Of a stretch of DNA of 64,000 nt, positions 1 through 13,223 are shown piece after piece (position 1 is the first letter of the stretch; every line of letters begins with the position of its first letter). Under the pieces are notes generated by a model. It saw nothing but the letters and a program-made list of their open reading frames with translations. It made no database searches and was not told the origin of the DNA. The DNA is taken from the NCBI GenBank assembly GCA_963682055.1, contig OY821746.1, positions 16,667,992 to 16,731,991 on the forward strand. Reading direction: 5' to 3'. Source of the stretch: Primula veris (lineage: Eukaryota > Streptophyta > Magnoliopsida > Ericales > Primulaceae). Position numbers and translations under genes: made by a program.

Positions 1-926
1 TAAATATTAATGCCTCGACCAATAATATTATACTATCCAAATAACACCATCTCATACGTCACTTAACGTAATACAACATGACACATTACCATATGTACTA
101 AATTCACAACTAGCCAAACGCTATAACAACATAAAATCACATTCAGGCATTTTAACAAACACCTTGTATGCAAAAACTACAATTCATTTTTAATCAACAA
201 TAAATTACCCAATTCTATCAACAACCATAATAACATATAATTAACGCATAAAACAAGCAAACCCATCAATATTCCCATCAATCCGAAATTAGTATATCTA
301 AGGTCTCAACCTCTACTATTCAAATAAATGGAATTAAAAGTGTAACAACTAACCCCAATTAACAATTTAAGAACATAATTAATATAAAATGCAAAAACCC
401 CCAATTAATAATAAACGCAAAACCAAAACCTAATATACACCCTCGTCTAGTCGCAATGTATAACCCCCGTTATCTTAGAGCGTAGAGAAGATGATTTCGG
501 TAATAATCCGCTAGCGTGGTTTCTCTTCTTCTTCTTATTTTCTTCTCTTTTCTCTCTTTTCTTTCTTGTTTTTAGGTTTACTGTTTTTTTTTTTGAAGAA
601 AAGTGGGCTGATTTGTAAGATGTAAAAACTGTTTTGAGAATGTTTGTGGTAACGAACTATTTGGTCTCCAAAGTTTTAAAAGTTAACTCATAATCCAAAA
701 ATATTGTTTTACTACTCAAAAAGAACAAATCTTTAGAAACAAACCTATTGGGTCCTTTTTATTAATAAAATTAGTATCAGGTTTTAAAAAATAAATTTTT
801 TCGGAAGAGTTTCGGTTTTTGGCTAAAAATTAGTCGAGTGACCGGTTTTTGATAAAATTGGAATAAAACGTTTTTGGATAAATTAATTCTTAATAAAAAT
901 TACTTATAAAAATACGGGATGTTACA
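1..926 (-). mobile_element. LTR end of a Ty3/gypsy-type retrotransposon, running off the window
   Basis: Read on the minus strand, a sequence starting TGTAACATCCCG at 926 has the look of the start of a plant Ty3/gypsy LTR. It continues into AT-rich sequence with a long CT/GA-rich tract (about 520-575) and no usable ORF. The other end lies outside the window or is not recognisable, so it may be a solo LTR or part of an element to the left. The gypsy assignment is an inference from the terminal sequence alone. Confidence 0.4.
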
Positions 927-1550
927 GTATATTCATTGAGACGTTGTTGATATATCTCACACTTGAATAATATAATCAACAATAAATCTAGAAACTATAT
1001 TATTATTAGAAACATGGTTCAGTCACTGGCCTACTTTTTTTGTTTGGATGGTTAGATGGATTCCAAAGGAAAAAGCACGTATCAATTTGCTAATCTTATG
1101 ATGCTCCATGACCATTTTGTTTAAAATACATACAACATGCATAAATTACCGCAATTTTAAACAGATACTGCAATCTCCTCTTATTTAAACTTAAAACTTC
1201 ACACTTCTTTTTTCGTTTCTTTTTGTGCATACTTGATAAATATGGCAAAATCACCATGAAATGTCTAAAAGAGTGTCAAACTACTCTGGAATAATTGGTG
1301 TTGAATGGAAACAAAGCACCAAATCCTTAATCCTTTTTTTTTTCTTTTAAATTCAACCACATTAACCTTTATTAACTTCAGATTTAAGATCAAACATATA
1401 CTTCAGCAGGGGCAAGTTTGCCGCTTGTGTTACAAGTTCTTTTCGCGAGTCTTATATCAGAATAAATTCTTTCAATACAGAATCACAACATAGGAAATCT
1501 AAAACATAGAGAATATGCGTCGTTTCTTTTTACCGAGAAGAATAGTCTTA
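927..1550. other. Intergenic, nothing recognised
   Basis: AT-rich sequence with stops in all frames. The 62-residue ORF at 1305-1493 has no recognisable motif and looks like chance. Confidence 0.5.
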
Positions 1551-2249
1551 GAGCACTCTCAACAGTTTATATTAAAATTCTGTCCAAAAATACATCTACT
1601 AGCAATCTATTAGCTTTGTATTAGCATATTAAACATTGTTGCACATCAGTCAAATACGACTTATTGTACCAAATATTAAAATAGTAATATTTTAATGTTT
1701 GTTTTACAAAACAGATATCTCCATCGTTTTAGAGGCCAAAATCACCAAACACATGCCTTTTTCACCATAGATTATTCATAAATCCTTCAATATCTATATA
1801 AGAGGCTGCCCGTTTATCACTTCAAGTATCCCTTGAGCATCTTTGGCTGTAAGCCTGTAACTATAAATCGACATAATTTTTTTTAATGGGAAGTGAATAA
1901 ATTAAGATTTTGATAAATATTCTGCCAATAGAAAAAGCGACGACGGTGAGGGAAGAATATATGCAGTGGATCTTTTGAATGGGTGATAAACATACTTTTA
2001 GAGAGAGAAAGAACAAAGAAGGGAAATGAGGAGAAATGGGGAATGAGTAGTGTTTTGTTTACACATAAGAAATTATTAAATATTTGTGTATTTGTCCACT
2101 ATATCCGTCAATTTTAGTCAAGATATTGTGTATATGTCCATATTTTTGGACATGATATGACTTGGTAGAGACTGTTGGGTTAAAACTTTTCAGGAACTAT
2201 ACCAATTTTGGACAGATACATGCTCCAAGCTTGACCGATAATAATGCTC
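1551..2249. mobile_element. MITE-like element with GAGCA termini and TTA target duplication
   Basis: Imperfect inverted termini (GAGCACTCTCAAC on the left; GAGCATTATTATC on the reverse complement of the right end) enclose about 700 non-coding bases. A 3-bp TTA flanks both sides (1548-1550 and 2250-2252). A 3-bp TTA duplication is typical of PIF/Harbinger-type elements, but the termini are degenerate. It lies just downstream of the NAT gene stop codon. Confidence 0.5.
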
Positions 2250-2486
2250 TTAAATAGGTTAACATTGATCAAGAATCTCTAGCTATAGCTACCAATCCTA
2301 TTAAGGACCCTGTCTGTCTAAGCGGTTCTCTAAAAAAAATGTTTTTTTTTGTTTTTAAAACTTATGGTGGTTAAAATGCTTAGAAACTAAGCTTCAAAAA
2401 TTTACTCACTAATCATCATCAGTTGTCAGCCAGATAATTATATATATAAAATATTGTTTTCCGAAAATTCATTTTGTTTCGATATT

Positions 2487-5400
2487 TCATGTGGGTGGAA
2501 AGAATCTGTTGAGATTGAAGGGGAGGGTGTAAAACTCTTCGTTTCGGTTATCTCCTCGGAATGTTCTGAACTTGACCCACCATGGCATTCCTCGGTCTTT
2601 CTTTGACTTTTCAACCTCAATCGTATTGTCTAATATAACCGCAACTATTAATCCGACAGTTGGTGAAGAAGAGAACAGGGTGTTCATAAACGCATTGAAC
2701 TGCACAAAATTAAACAAATTCGATCAGCTGTAACTTCATGATTTGTGGGTATCTAGCCAAATCAAAAGGTACGAGGAGAGAAACAATGGATACAAATTAT
2801 TGGAGAAAAGGGGAATTTCTTACAGTTTTTTTGTGATGAGACTAGAAGATCAATTTTGGAAAAAATACTTGTGGTTTCATGTCGGGTCTAAGCGAGATTG
2901 CATGGTCCCAATCTAAGGGTGTCTAAGTTGAGGGAATTCATAAATAGGATAAACTGGAAATCAGAAAAGTGATATAGCGAAAAACAAATTCAAATTCATA
3001 TCTATCCCAGTATACCACAATACTGCTCCAAAAAAACTCAACCTAAAAAAACTTCAAATCCAATCTGCGAAGTTTAGAACGAGAAGACAATTTTCAATAG
3101 AGTTGTAAAGTTTGAAAAATCACGAATAGAACACTGCGGTAGCACCTTAACTCAAGAATATTATTTACAGCATTGACATAAAAGAACTAGCTATGACTCA
3201 TCACTTCATCGTACCTCACATGTTATTTGTTAAAACTCTCGGTGTATAGAAATATAATTGCTTAGACTTCGCCTAATGTCCATTCTGAACTGTCAGGACC
3301 TTTATGGCATGCGTTTTAGCCTTTTAGGTAGTTGAAAGCACCTTTTGTTAATTCATCTCTATTCACACATTCTAATTAGGCTAGTACAGATGCTTTGTTA
3401 CTTACCCATCCAGCATTTGTTCGGACAAGGCCTCTGTTAAGTGTCTGATATTCATTAAAATACTGAGGAACTGATATCCCAAGGAAGAGTGAAAGCCCTG
3501 TTATTGTCAGATTTCTCATAGAGTTCATGTTGGTGAACTGTAGAAATGAGAGACCAACCGAACCTACACATGGAATAAGAAACCAATTGAAGTAACGGTT
3601 CATACTAGGTTAACATATGTCAAATTCTAGATGGTAATAGTAGCATACCCACAAGTCCAAATAGAACACAATATAATGCCGCATAGATAGGGAAAGGTAT
3701 AGATGCAAAAACAGCTCCAAATTTCCCTGTAAAAAAACACACATAAAAACATATTATAAATTTCAGGTTCTCTAGATACTGTAAGGTACTAAGGACTCGT
3801 ATTTTATCACTTCATCCTATGTTAATAAAAGAACACGGCTTTTGGAAGGATCCCTATAATTAATTTGTCAAGTTTCGAAACAACAAATTTAAGCACAGGA
3901 GCAAAAGCGAATGAGAGGTATCAAATAAGTACTAAAAAGAGGAGAAGAGGGAATTTATTAACCAAAGATGGAGAAAAATATCATGAATGCAGCAGAAAGC
4001 TGAACAACCCTACGACTTCCAACTCGGGTAAGTCCAAGTAATCCCACATTTTCCCTATAAAATGGAAACCACAATTGCCTGTCAAAATTTATATGGTTTA
4101 CCAAACCAAATAATATTAAATATCCCCTTTATCATATTACTATAAATTACTCACACTGATACAGTAGAACCTGTGCATGTCCCAAAGAGGCCATCAAGCA
4201 TAACACCAATGCCCTGCACAGTGGTCATTCCCGCCAACAAGTTAGAACTTCAACATGTAACATGTTATTTATATAAGCATCGTTCTTATTGAAAAATCAA
4301 CAAATGTATTTCACTGTTTGTACATGCCCAAACGGTGAAGAGAACAATGAGATAGAAACTAATATATATCTATGTTCTCACCTGCCAGCCGATGCCTCGG
4401 CTTAATACATAGGCTGGAGGTGGAGTAGCAATTGCCAGCCGAGATGCTGCTTTATAGGCCACAGTGGACTGACATAAAAAAATAATTACAATATACAATA
4501 TGGAAATGAGGTGAAACAGAAGTCTTTTATGCAATTTTAAGATTTTCAAGATTTTCTTTATTATACATTTTTCCTGCTACTGGATGGAGTCTGAAAGCGT
4601 GATCGTATGTCTATCAGATAGGGGCAAGCTTGAAGAATACAAAACTTGTAAGCATCTACGTAAAAGTTTTTTTGCAGACCAACTCTGGACTGTTTGTTAC
4701 AGCTGTGAATTCCAACTGAGCAATGGACCAACATAAATAATCTGTCTTTACAAAAGGGGTAGATTATATGTCTGCTAAGCTTGTGTTTTATAGAAAAGTT
4801 ATCTTTCTTTTTACAATAGGCCTTTTTATTCGAAAGTATATGGCCTGCGGTAATAAATGATTCTGTTAAAATTAAAAAAACTAAAGTGGCAGATAGTCAA
4901 AGGAGTAAAAGTTAATCCAGTCACCTGCCATAATTGTCATGTCAGAATACATGAATCTTAAGGTATCAATCGGTTTTTTCTGTTAACTTCTTTGATGCCC
5001 TCTCTATTTGTTCAGTTCTGCTTTTCTATATCACATGTTTTCTTATTGGTAATTATCAGGCAACAAATAAAGTCACTAGTCGGGATCTTATCAAGTCCAA
5101 TTAAACAATTGTTCCGATAGAGTCGACTTGTGTCTCCAACCATGTTTGTAGACAACTTAGATAAAACCCCGACATATAAGCAACAATAATAATTTTCACA
5201 ATAAAAATACCTCAACCATTGAGACGAGAACCGCAGACATCATAGCAAAGGAATGCCCTGCAGAAAAAGTAGGTGCGCCCCATTGCAGAGGGTATGGAAA
5301 CATGAACCTGAAATCAATAGCAATTACATAAATTCACAAAAACAAAACAAATTCTTCAAAATCGATGATAGTTATTTTCACAATAATAATAACCACAGAC

Positions 5401-8400
5401 CAGGGTGCAGTTGATATGAGATGTGCTTTGTCAGTTCGACAACTAACTTGAGTTCTGTGAGGTTTTCCACGGTAGGCTCCGCTTGCAGTCAGTATAACCG
5501 CATATATCCAAATTATTCCAATACAGATCAACACAGGGAACCTTTCAAATATGGGTAAATCCTTCAGTGGCCTCATATGCTTCAAATACTGTGATCAAAT
5601 AACTTTTAGCTAGATGCATAAAAGGAAAATAATTTTACTACAAAGAGGTTAATATCAGGTAACTACATGAATGAACGAGCACCGACCTGAGACAACGCAA
5701 TTACCAGCAAAAGAGTCGGGATTCCTATTTCTACACAATTACCGACCTGAAACCAGACAATAAACAGCTAGAGTTGCAAAAACGATACAAATATCAATCC
5801 ATGGCATGTAAATGATACAGATGCATGTCTAGTGACACAATCTAGGTTCAAACAAAATTTTGATGACTTGGTTGATTTCTAGAATTTTCAAGGAGAAAAA
5901 AATACATTTCAAGCTGAAGTTTCTCAAAGATGATTCTGTTTTATTTACTTCTGTAAACATAAGGGAACACAGCAAGGACCGGAGAGTAAACAACTAGTGA
6001 AAACTTTATAGTAGATCTCTACAAATATTAAATATTTAAGGATGTGGTGCTATACAAATTTTTTTAACGATATTAATGGGTGTAACAGTACTGACCATTG
6101 GAAATCCTCTTTGGAACAACCCAAAACCGACTAATCCAACCACAGGTGCCATACCAAGAGGACTGAAAAACCTGCAAATAAAATTACCCGTTATAATTGG
6201 AATCCAGTCTCATAACAATAAGTAATACGAATTAAGTTTCAATTGACCAATATATAATCATCATTAGGATAATTACCTAGAAAAGATACCCCAGACTTGT
6301 GCATAACCAAGTATGATTTGTATGCTTGCTGCTACAATTAATGCTCCTTGGGTAGCTCGCATCGTGTGTAGAAATCTCTGTAAACCAAGTATATTAGATT
6401 AAATCTGGCAATGCCCAATTGAACAACATGAAAATTTAATAGAAATCTTTGCGTAAGTCTAGACTCTGGAAAGTAGACAAAGAATTGCAATTACAAAGCT
6501 ATCAAGAGTAAATCAATTTGAACATCAAATACATCACGCCCCTATTGTAAGGATAATTGGTCTGTGTTAGTTTTCGGGATGCAGAAATGCATTTGGCATA
6601 CTGTTTAGGTTTTGATTTTTCTGGGAACCAAAGGCTTGAGAAACAATGATTTCAGAAACCAATACTAGTACTTTTTTTCCTTTCTCTGCACTGACCATAC
6701 GGGGCTAACATCATTCCTCCTCTTTGAAAAGAAAAATTTCAAGCACTGGAAAAAAGGTAGAAGCTACACGTACGAGTACACCAATTGTTCTGTGATACCC
6801 TTATACGCTCTAACAGGGTAAGATAATATCAATCTTTAAAATGTAACTGGCAGTTACTTGTGTGAATATTATTTGCAGTTTCAAAATTAAAAAAAAAAAG
6901 GAACAAAACATGTTCTGCTGATTGGTAGAAAAACTGATTTTCGAGAATTATCCTGAAAATGCAAACACTCTAAGAGTAATTTCCAAAATAAGTGCGAACT
7001 TGAATGAGAACATACACTTAAACATAAATAAAGCTACCCATACTGGGTTAATAATATTTAATGATAAGTTTAGTGTAATTGCTCGTCATTGTAGCGACTA
7101 ACGACAGAAAGAAGCTTACCTCGTGAGGGTCAGTGATACGTTGCAGCGAGGAGTCATGGATGATGTAAAGAATAGGAATAACATACGCAAACGACCCTCC
7201 CACTACTGCTGGTAATCTTGTTCCAAACAGTGCTTGCAGAAGTGTGTTAAATCCCGCAACAAACAGCAGAGTTTGAATAACACGTGCCTTGTCACCCTGA
7301 TACATATGCTTGAAATTAAATTACTCTACAAATATATATTACTTAATATATGGTACGTGTTGCACATACTAGATTGTTATATATAATTACTTTCTGGTGA
7401 AAAGGTGGTTTCGAGAGCAAAGCGAAAAACGTAAATGACTCAACATATAAAAAATACTATTATTAGTGATTGGGTTAACGGGACTAAGAAAAATAAATTA
7501 AGGAGAAGAAAAGAATACAGCTTACATCAGATCCCCCCATTAATGGGACGAGAAGTGTGGGGATCATCACACTTGTTCCCAACATTAATATGTAATTTTG
7601 AAAAGCTAACAAGATGGTTTCAGCTGCCAAAAAAAGAGAGAGGAAGAGTTAAAGAAATGAAAGATTTGAGAAACAATAGGTGCTCAAATGAGTAGATATT
7701 TGTTAACTTTTTGTGCACAGTGTTTGTGACCTTTTCGAACTAATGAAAAAAGAAACAGCAAGAAAAAGAGGACTAGAGATTGAGGAAGAAAAGCACTTTT
7801 TTTTTCCTAAGTAGTATAAAACTATTACAAGCGTCACCATGGTAGCATATACTCTTTGCCTGCTCCTTTAGATAATCTTTTACAATCATTCAGGCATCGT
7901 GAAGCCACTATGAGTAAAAATTTAGCACCGCCTTATTGAGATACATCCTAGGAGTTATAAGGTCAGTTTAACTTTAGGTCCACCCTACCTTAACGAAAAA
8001 GGGTTGTTGTAGCTACAAGCAAAAGCCATTAAATTCAAGAAAAGTAACGTTTTTGAACCTTGGGAGGTGAAAAGGGAAAATAAAGATTATTAAGAAGGAA
8101 ACCTATGGATACGGGTATCGTCTCCGATACGACACTGATACGCCGATTTGGGTTTTTCTTTGACAATTTAGGATACAATACAGCTAAGATACGTTAATTA
8201 CTTTTTATATTAACTTTTTTATATATACTATATACTAAGGTTTACATAACATATAAAAAATATTAAAAAAACATATAAAAAATATCAATACAAAAAGAAT
8301 GAAGTAAAATTCATGCATTAGTCATACATATTTAGTCGGAGGTCATGAAATAGACTCTCAATCAAATCTTTTGTATAGTCACTTTCGACCAATTTCTATT

Positions 8401-10858
8401 TTATTCTACTTTTATATAACTAGGTAATGACGTTCACTTTTCAAAATTATAATTTATAAATTGCAAAAAAATAAAATAAGATAAAAGTCAAATTTGGTCT
8501 AACGTATCGGATACCTGTATCGGTGTCGTAGCCGTATCCAAGACTTAAATTATACTCTAAATCATATATCAAATACCGGATCAACGTATCCCTGGTGTAT
8601 CCATATCGTATCCGAATTCGATACTTTTTTTTTTTTTAAAGTATGTGTGCTACATAGAAGGAAACTAATCGGTAAAGGTAGTTTTTAAATTCAGTTCTGA
8701 TTTCTTAAGAAGCATATGGATGTAGTTAATTCAATACCTTTATATCCAACATCGTATAATTCTACTCTACAGAAATCAAAATGAAGGAATTGTCAACCTC
8801 CCTGCACCAATTAAATCTCTAAATTTTTACTCAAAAAATTCATATGACAAAAAAGGATGTATTTCATGCTTGATGCCTGGTTTCCCTGTAAGGACTGTTG
8901 TATCACTGAAATTGTTTATTCAATGATTCTAATACGTCCATGAAGGAACTTGATTTAAAAAACATGAAATTTAATCATACGATCGCTAATATACCATTCT
9001 GAATCTGTAATGTTTAATTCAGACAAAGAAAGAACAAAACACCTTAAATTACACCCCAGATTCATTTGCTTTCAACTCCTCATGTATCCAAACATGCCTT
9101 TAAAATTCCAACATATCTCCCTAACTTAGGTTGCGACTTCCATGAAATCATAACGGAAAATGAAAAGTCTTCTTATTACAATTAAGTGTTTTGAATATGC
9201 ATAGAGTGCTTGTTCGAATTCTTTTTTACTACAAATTTACCTTAGCTATATATGGGTCTTTCATACAAAAACCTAGTACCTACGGTAATATTCATTTCTG
9301 AGTTGATACTGTTTTAAACACAAACATTACAGAAAAAAAATTAAAATCAAAACATGTACAAAAATGATTAACAAAAGAAGCTCAATTACCATTCTTTTTT
9401 ATTCTAGATAATTATTCTAATTATAGCAATTAGAATGAAAATAACACTATGTGTATGATTAGTAACATCGTTTCCACGTTCTGACTTAGAAAATAACAAC
9501 TTCTTACACTTCAATTAAATTTGGTGAATGAAAATTGAATTATTTATGAATTGGTATGTCCAGACTATCATATAATAGTACTAGATACAAACTGAAATTG
9601 AATAAAGTAAATTTTTGGTACAAAAACTTAAAAAATGAACAAGAAAGAAACAAGGACTCAAGGACCACAAACCCTTTATTAAACCAATTTTTATATACTA
9701 TAGTCATGTCTCAAGTATATAAGCCCAGTAAAAACCGGGGAAATCATATAAAAGAAAAGGCTATCCAGAGCTTGGTTAATCATCTCCATTATGTCATACA
9801 TTAACATCACACATCAATTTTCTAAATGATAGAAAAATAATTACTGCAAACCTTATTTCTAAAACCCATATAAATAAAAACCCTCTAGATCATTGTCATC
9901 CCCACACTCAAAGACAAGGAGGATAACAAGTCCCATTATATATAGCAATACACATATGGTACTTCTGGAGAAAATGTCCCCAAAATGAGAAGAAGAAAAA
10001 ATGGCCCTATAATCACGAAATTAATACTAACTGATGATATTCGTACTTTGGCAATCACCAGCATATTGTTTACTCCCAAGAAAATAGGTCTTTATTTATG
10101 AACATGTTTGTACTATGAATAGCAACTGAATCATCATTTTCCTTATCCAAATCTGTCATTTTTCCAAAACAGTCAGTAGCAGTGTTTCAGTAGAAACTAT
10201 GTGGATCATGAGTGTCATTACTGCTGTAAAAGACGAATAAATAAGTACGCATTACACTAAGGGTGGTCAACATTAATCCGTATAGAATATGCTCGAGCAA
10301 AGTGGATTGTCCAACGTGGTTAGTACCTTATTACACCCCGCTTGATCACTAGCGCCTCTAAAATTAGCGTTAACTATTATCAGGATAAATACAGAAGACT
10401 TACGTATTTTCATTACTAATTTAATTATATGAAGCTTTTGACAGACTACATAAATAAATAAATAAAAACAGAAGATATTTTTGCTGGTCCACATTACCCG
10501 TAGAAAATATTAGAGGAAAGTGGGATGTCCAACATGGGTTCAAATTTCCTCAAGTTAGTATGGTCACGTTTTGGCCAGGTTATCGGTTTTTTCATATGAA
10601 TTCGTAATTATTTTTCGATTTTTTACAGAATTTTTTGAAGAAGCCGTCCAAGATGGTTAGAACTTTAAACTTTTATTGGAAAAAGATAATACAGATTATT
10701 ATTATGTACAATGTATCTATATTACTAATGAATTAAAAGATATTTTGTTGGTGAAGTATACTACCATACATAGTAAAGCTGTTTAGTGGAAGAGGATTTA
10801 TCATATATACAAATGAATATAAACGTAAATACACGTGCATATATAGATATATACAGTG

Positions 10859-10898
<40 letters not shown>

Positions 10899-10977
10899 TA
10901 CGCCAAGGAGGGTTAGAGTCAATGCAGTATTCAAGGTCTTGAAGCTGTTCCATTGGTGGGTGTGTTATATCCGCCAT
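2487..10977 (-). CDS. NAT2-like: Nucleobase-ascorbate transporter (NAT family), 14 exons, 519 aa
   Basis: A multi-pass membrane permease of the xanthine/uracil permease fold. Plant members are assigned to nucleobase or related transport; substrate is not shown here. Exons in coding order: 10977-10902, 7623-7526, 7296-7120, 6377-6277, 6171-6096, 5746-5687, 5588-5401, 5307-5211, 4468-4382, 4213-4155, 4054-3963, 3726-3649, 3563-3406, 2699-2487. All introns are GT-AG and all phases match, giving one open frame with the usual family length (about 520). Visible marks: N-terminal LEYCIDSNPPWPE, FGTRLPAVVGG near residue 85, the NAT signature ENVGLLGLTRVGSR at 341-354, and the C-terminal RNEEFYTLPFNLNRFFPP. 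The ATG at 10977 starts MADITHPP, as expected for the family. Odd points: Asn35 replaces the usual His of the TM1 QH pair, and Val294 replaces the Gly of ESTG. Intron 1 is 3.3 kb. Confidence 0.95.
8108..8624. repeat. GATACG/CGTATC-rich inverted-repeat segment, probable degenerate transposon
   Basis: Both ends are rich in the motif GGATACGG and its reverse complement: at the left GGATACGGGTATCG and CCGATACGACACTG; at the right CGTATCGGATACC, CCGTATCCAAG and CGTATCCGAATTCG. The middle is plain AT-rich DNA. This arrangement suggests subterminal repeats of a non-autonomous DNA transposon in NAT intron 1, but I found no convincing target duplication. Confidence 0.35.
10859..10898. repeat. (TA)n(GA)n microsatellite at the exon 1 donor of NAT
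   Basis: About ten TA units followed by about ten GA units. The tract begins three bases after the predicted splice donor on the minus strand, so intron 1 starts GTATCTCTCTCT then TATATA. Confidence 0.95.
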
Positions 10978-11006
10978 TTCTTCTTCAATCTCTCTCCTCC
11001 ACCCTT

Positions 11007-11008
11007 CA

Positions 11009-11052
<44 letters not shown>
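11007..11052. repeat. (CA)n(GA)n microsatellite in the predicted 5' leader of NAT
   Basis: About ten CA units followed by about thirteen GA units, 30 bases upstream of the NAT start codon. On the sense strand this is a (TC)n(TG)n leader tract. CT-rich leaders are common in plant genes. Confidence 0.95.
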
Positions 11053-11135
11053 ATAACTAGTAGAGAATGAGAACAAAGTTCAAAAAGAAAAAAAAGCAAA
11101 CTAAAGGTGGATTAAAGTAGTTCAAATATATATTC

Positions 11136-11588
11136 GGATAAAATGCAAATTATCCCCTTAAAACTATTTGTCATTTGCAAATAACCCCTATTAATATTAT
11201 CAAACTTTTGCAAATAACCTCCGAATACCAAATGATATAATTTTATGCTCGATGATCCAAAACGGTTGATTTTCATTTATTATAATCACTTATTTAGTAT
11301 TCATGCATGTCAAGTATTTTTTTTTTACGGAAAGACACGAAAAATAGTTTTTTCATTAAAATAGTTTTTTTTTAATAAAGCCTCTTCTAATGACTTGTGT
11401 GCAACGATAAATTACATTAATTAAAAAAATTATTTTGTAAAACGGATAAATGAATAAAAAAGTAAGATGACTTTAAGGTTAATTATAAAAGTTTGATAGC
11501 TAATGGGGAATAATTACAAAAATAGATAGTTCCTGGGGGCTATGTGCAAATTACCCATAGTTACAAGCGGGTTATTTGTATATTACCC
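11136..11588. mobile_element. Mutator-type MITE with 9-bp target duplication
   Basis: Terminal inverted repeats begin GGATAAAATGCAAATTATCC on the left and GGGTAATATACAAATAACCC on the reverse complement of the right end. A near-perfect 9-bp duplication flanks it: TATATATTC (11127-11135) and GATATATTC (11589-11597), 8 of 9 matching. No coding sequence. A second layer of similarity continues inward (TTTGCAAATAACCCC-like), giving a fold-back. The Mutator assignment rests on the 9-bp duplication. Confidence 0.65.
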
Positions 11589-11597
11589 GATATATTC

Positions 11598-11983
11598 TCC
11601 TCGCATTTATTATTAGTGAATAGGAAAGTGAAAGAACTAGCTGTTGTTCTCATCTCTTGCCTTTAATTGTCACTTTAAAGCGATTACTTGAACTCTTTTC
11701 AAAGATTACAAAAATTAAATGCAATATTTGAGTAAGTGATTTTGAACTCTTAGCTGATTTTTAATTTATTTACACAAAATAGCTGGTTGCTATATAGCTG
11801 GTTTATAGTTTACTTATTTACACAAAATACAGAGTAGTAAAATTAGTAAAAGATTAGATATAACCCGTTTTAATTTATTTATATAGCTGTTTTATAATTT
11901 ATTTACACATAATACAGAGTAGTAAATTTAGCAAAAATTTAAACATAATGCTTTTCTTGATATGGAAAATAGAGGAAGTAACT
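11598..11983. other. Intergenic, nothing recognised
   Basis: AT-rich sequence with a short internal duplication (two copies of a motif containing ACACAAAATACAGAGTAG near 11820 and ACACATAATACAGAGTAG near 11910). No gene seen. Confidence 0.5.
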
Positions 11984-12097
11984 TGATGGGACTGGGACCC
12001 GTCGTGGTGCACCTGTACGCGTAGGCTAAGCCAGTTGAAGTAATTTGTCAAGGACGGACTAAGGACGAAACAAAGATTTTTTTTTTTGTTTTTTTTA

Positions 12098-13223
12098 GGC
12101 TCTATTTGTTTTGTTGTAAAATAGGGGTAAACAAACATTTACGGGTAAAATAGATTTTCCGGGTGATTGGTTTAATGTAAAACATTTGTTTTGGGAAAAC
12201 TTTTCCCACATATCCAGTAAAATTGGGGAAAACGATTACTCCGCAAATAAAGTTGTAAACGGTTTACGGAGCCTCTCTCTATATTATTTATAATACCTAT
12301 ATTCTTTATAATACTAGTATTATAACTATTATTAATTATAGGTCTATTTTTTCAAAATTATTTAATAATTACTCCAATTCTATCTACTAACCAATAAAAA
12401 AAAGAAAAAAACACGAAAAATTCTAAAAAAATAATAAAAATGGAAAAAAAAAATTCCGAAAAATCTAAAAAATCCAAGAAAATTTGAAAAACCTAAAATC
12501 TAATTAACCAATAAAAATATAAATAAATAGGAAAAAATCTAAAAAATAACAAAAAAATGGAGAAAATAAAACGAAAAATTCCGAAAAACCCAAGAAAATT
12601 TGAAAAAGCTAAAATCTAATTAACCAATAAAAATATAAATAAATAGTAAAAAATCTAAAAAATAATAAAAAAATGGAAAAAATAAAACAAAAAATTCCGA
12701 AAAATCTAAAAAACCCAAGGAAATTTGAAAAAGCTAAAAAAAAGTCAATAATATCTTCTATACTTATAATTTTATGAGTTTATATGTTGAAAAATTAGAA
12801 ATCATTATAAGTGACATATATGAAATAAAATATGTGTTTAGATTAAGTTTCCTATACATGTTGACGAAGTTCCTTTCAGAAAAGTAGACGAACTTTTAGC
12901 TTTTTTCCCGTCAATTGTGATTTTAATCACTAATGTTTTTAAACTTTCACGAACTTATTCATTTTTGTGACTTTTAGTTAATTTTTGATGTTTTTCATCT
13001 AAAAATATTTTGTTTAAAGTATGAACAATGTTTATTTATTTATGCATCGAATTTGTCTAATTTAAATAACTAATAGATTTTTGAATTTCAATAGAATTTC
13101 CATGGGAAACCTTTGACGCACCAAACACCCGTAAATAAAATGCAAACAAAAGTTTGCACCGTAAAACTTTACCCGAAAAATATTTTTTCTCCGTAAATAT
13201 TTTACTACGAAACAAACAGAGCC
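12098..13223. mobile_element. Tourist/Harbinger-type element nested inside the hAT element
   Basis: Terminal inverted repeats of about 26 bases: GGCTCTATTTGTTTTGTTGT on the left and GGCTCTGTTTGTTTCGTAGT on the reverse complement of the right end. Flanked by TTA on both sides (12095-12097 and 13224-13226), the usual 3-bp duplication of PIF/Harbinger elements. No transposase coding sequence; the interior is very A-rich and includes a tandem repeat. Confidence 0.75.
12385..12735. repeat. Three tandem copies of a ~117-bp A-rich unit
   Basis: Units share landmarks such as TAATTAACCAATAAAAATAT (12500 and 12617) and CCAAGAAAATTTGAAAAA. They lie inside the Tourist-like element. Confidence 0.8.

Larger units (their letters stand above)
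7624..10901 (-). other. Intron 1 of the NAT gene
   Basis: This 3.3-kb intron separates the 76-bp first coding exon from exon 2. The donor is GTATCTCTC directly at a microsatellite and the acceptor is TTGGCAG at 7630-7624. It holds a GATACG-rich inverted repeat (8108-8624). Otherwise it is AT-rich sequence without recognisable coding content; the 82-residue ORF at 9556-9804 looks like chance. Confidence 0.85.

Noticed and set aside
10786..11070. 94-residue plus-strand ORF rich in Arg-Glu and Tyr-Ile
   Set aside because: It is a reading of the TA, GA and CA microsatellites and lies opposite the true first exon of the NAT gene.
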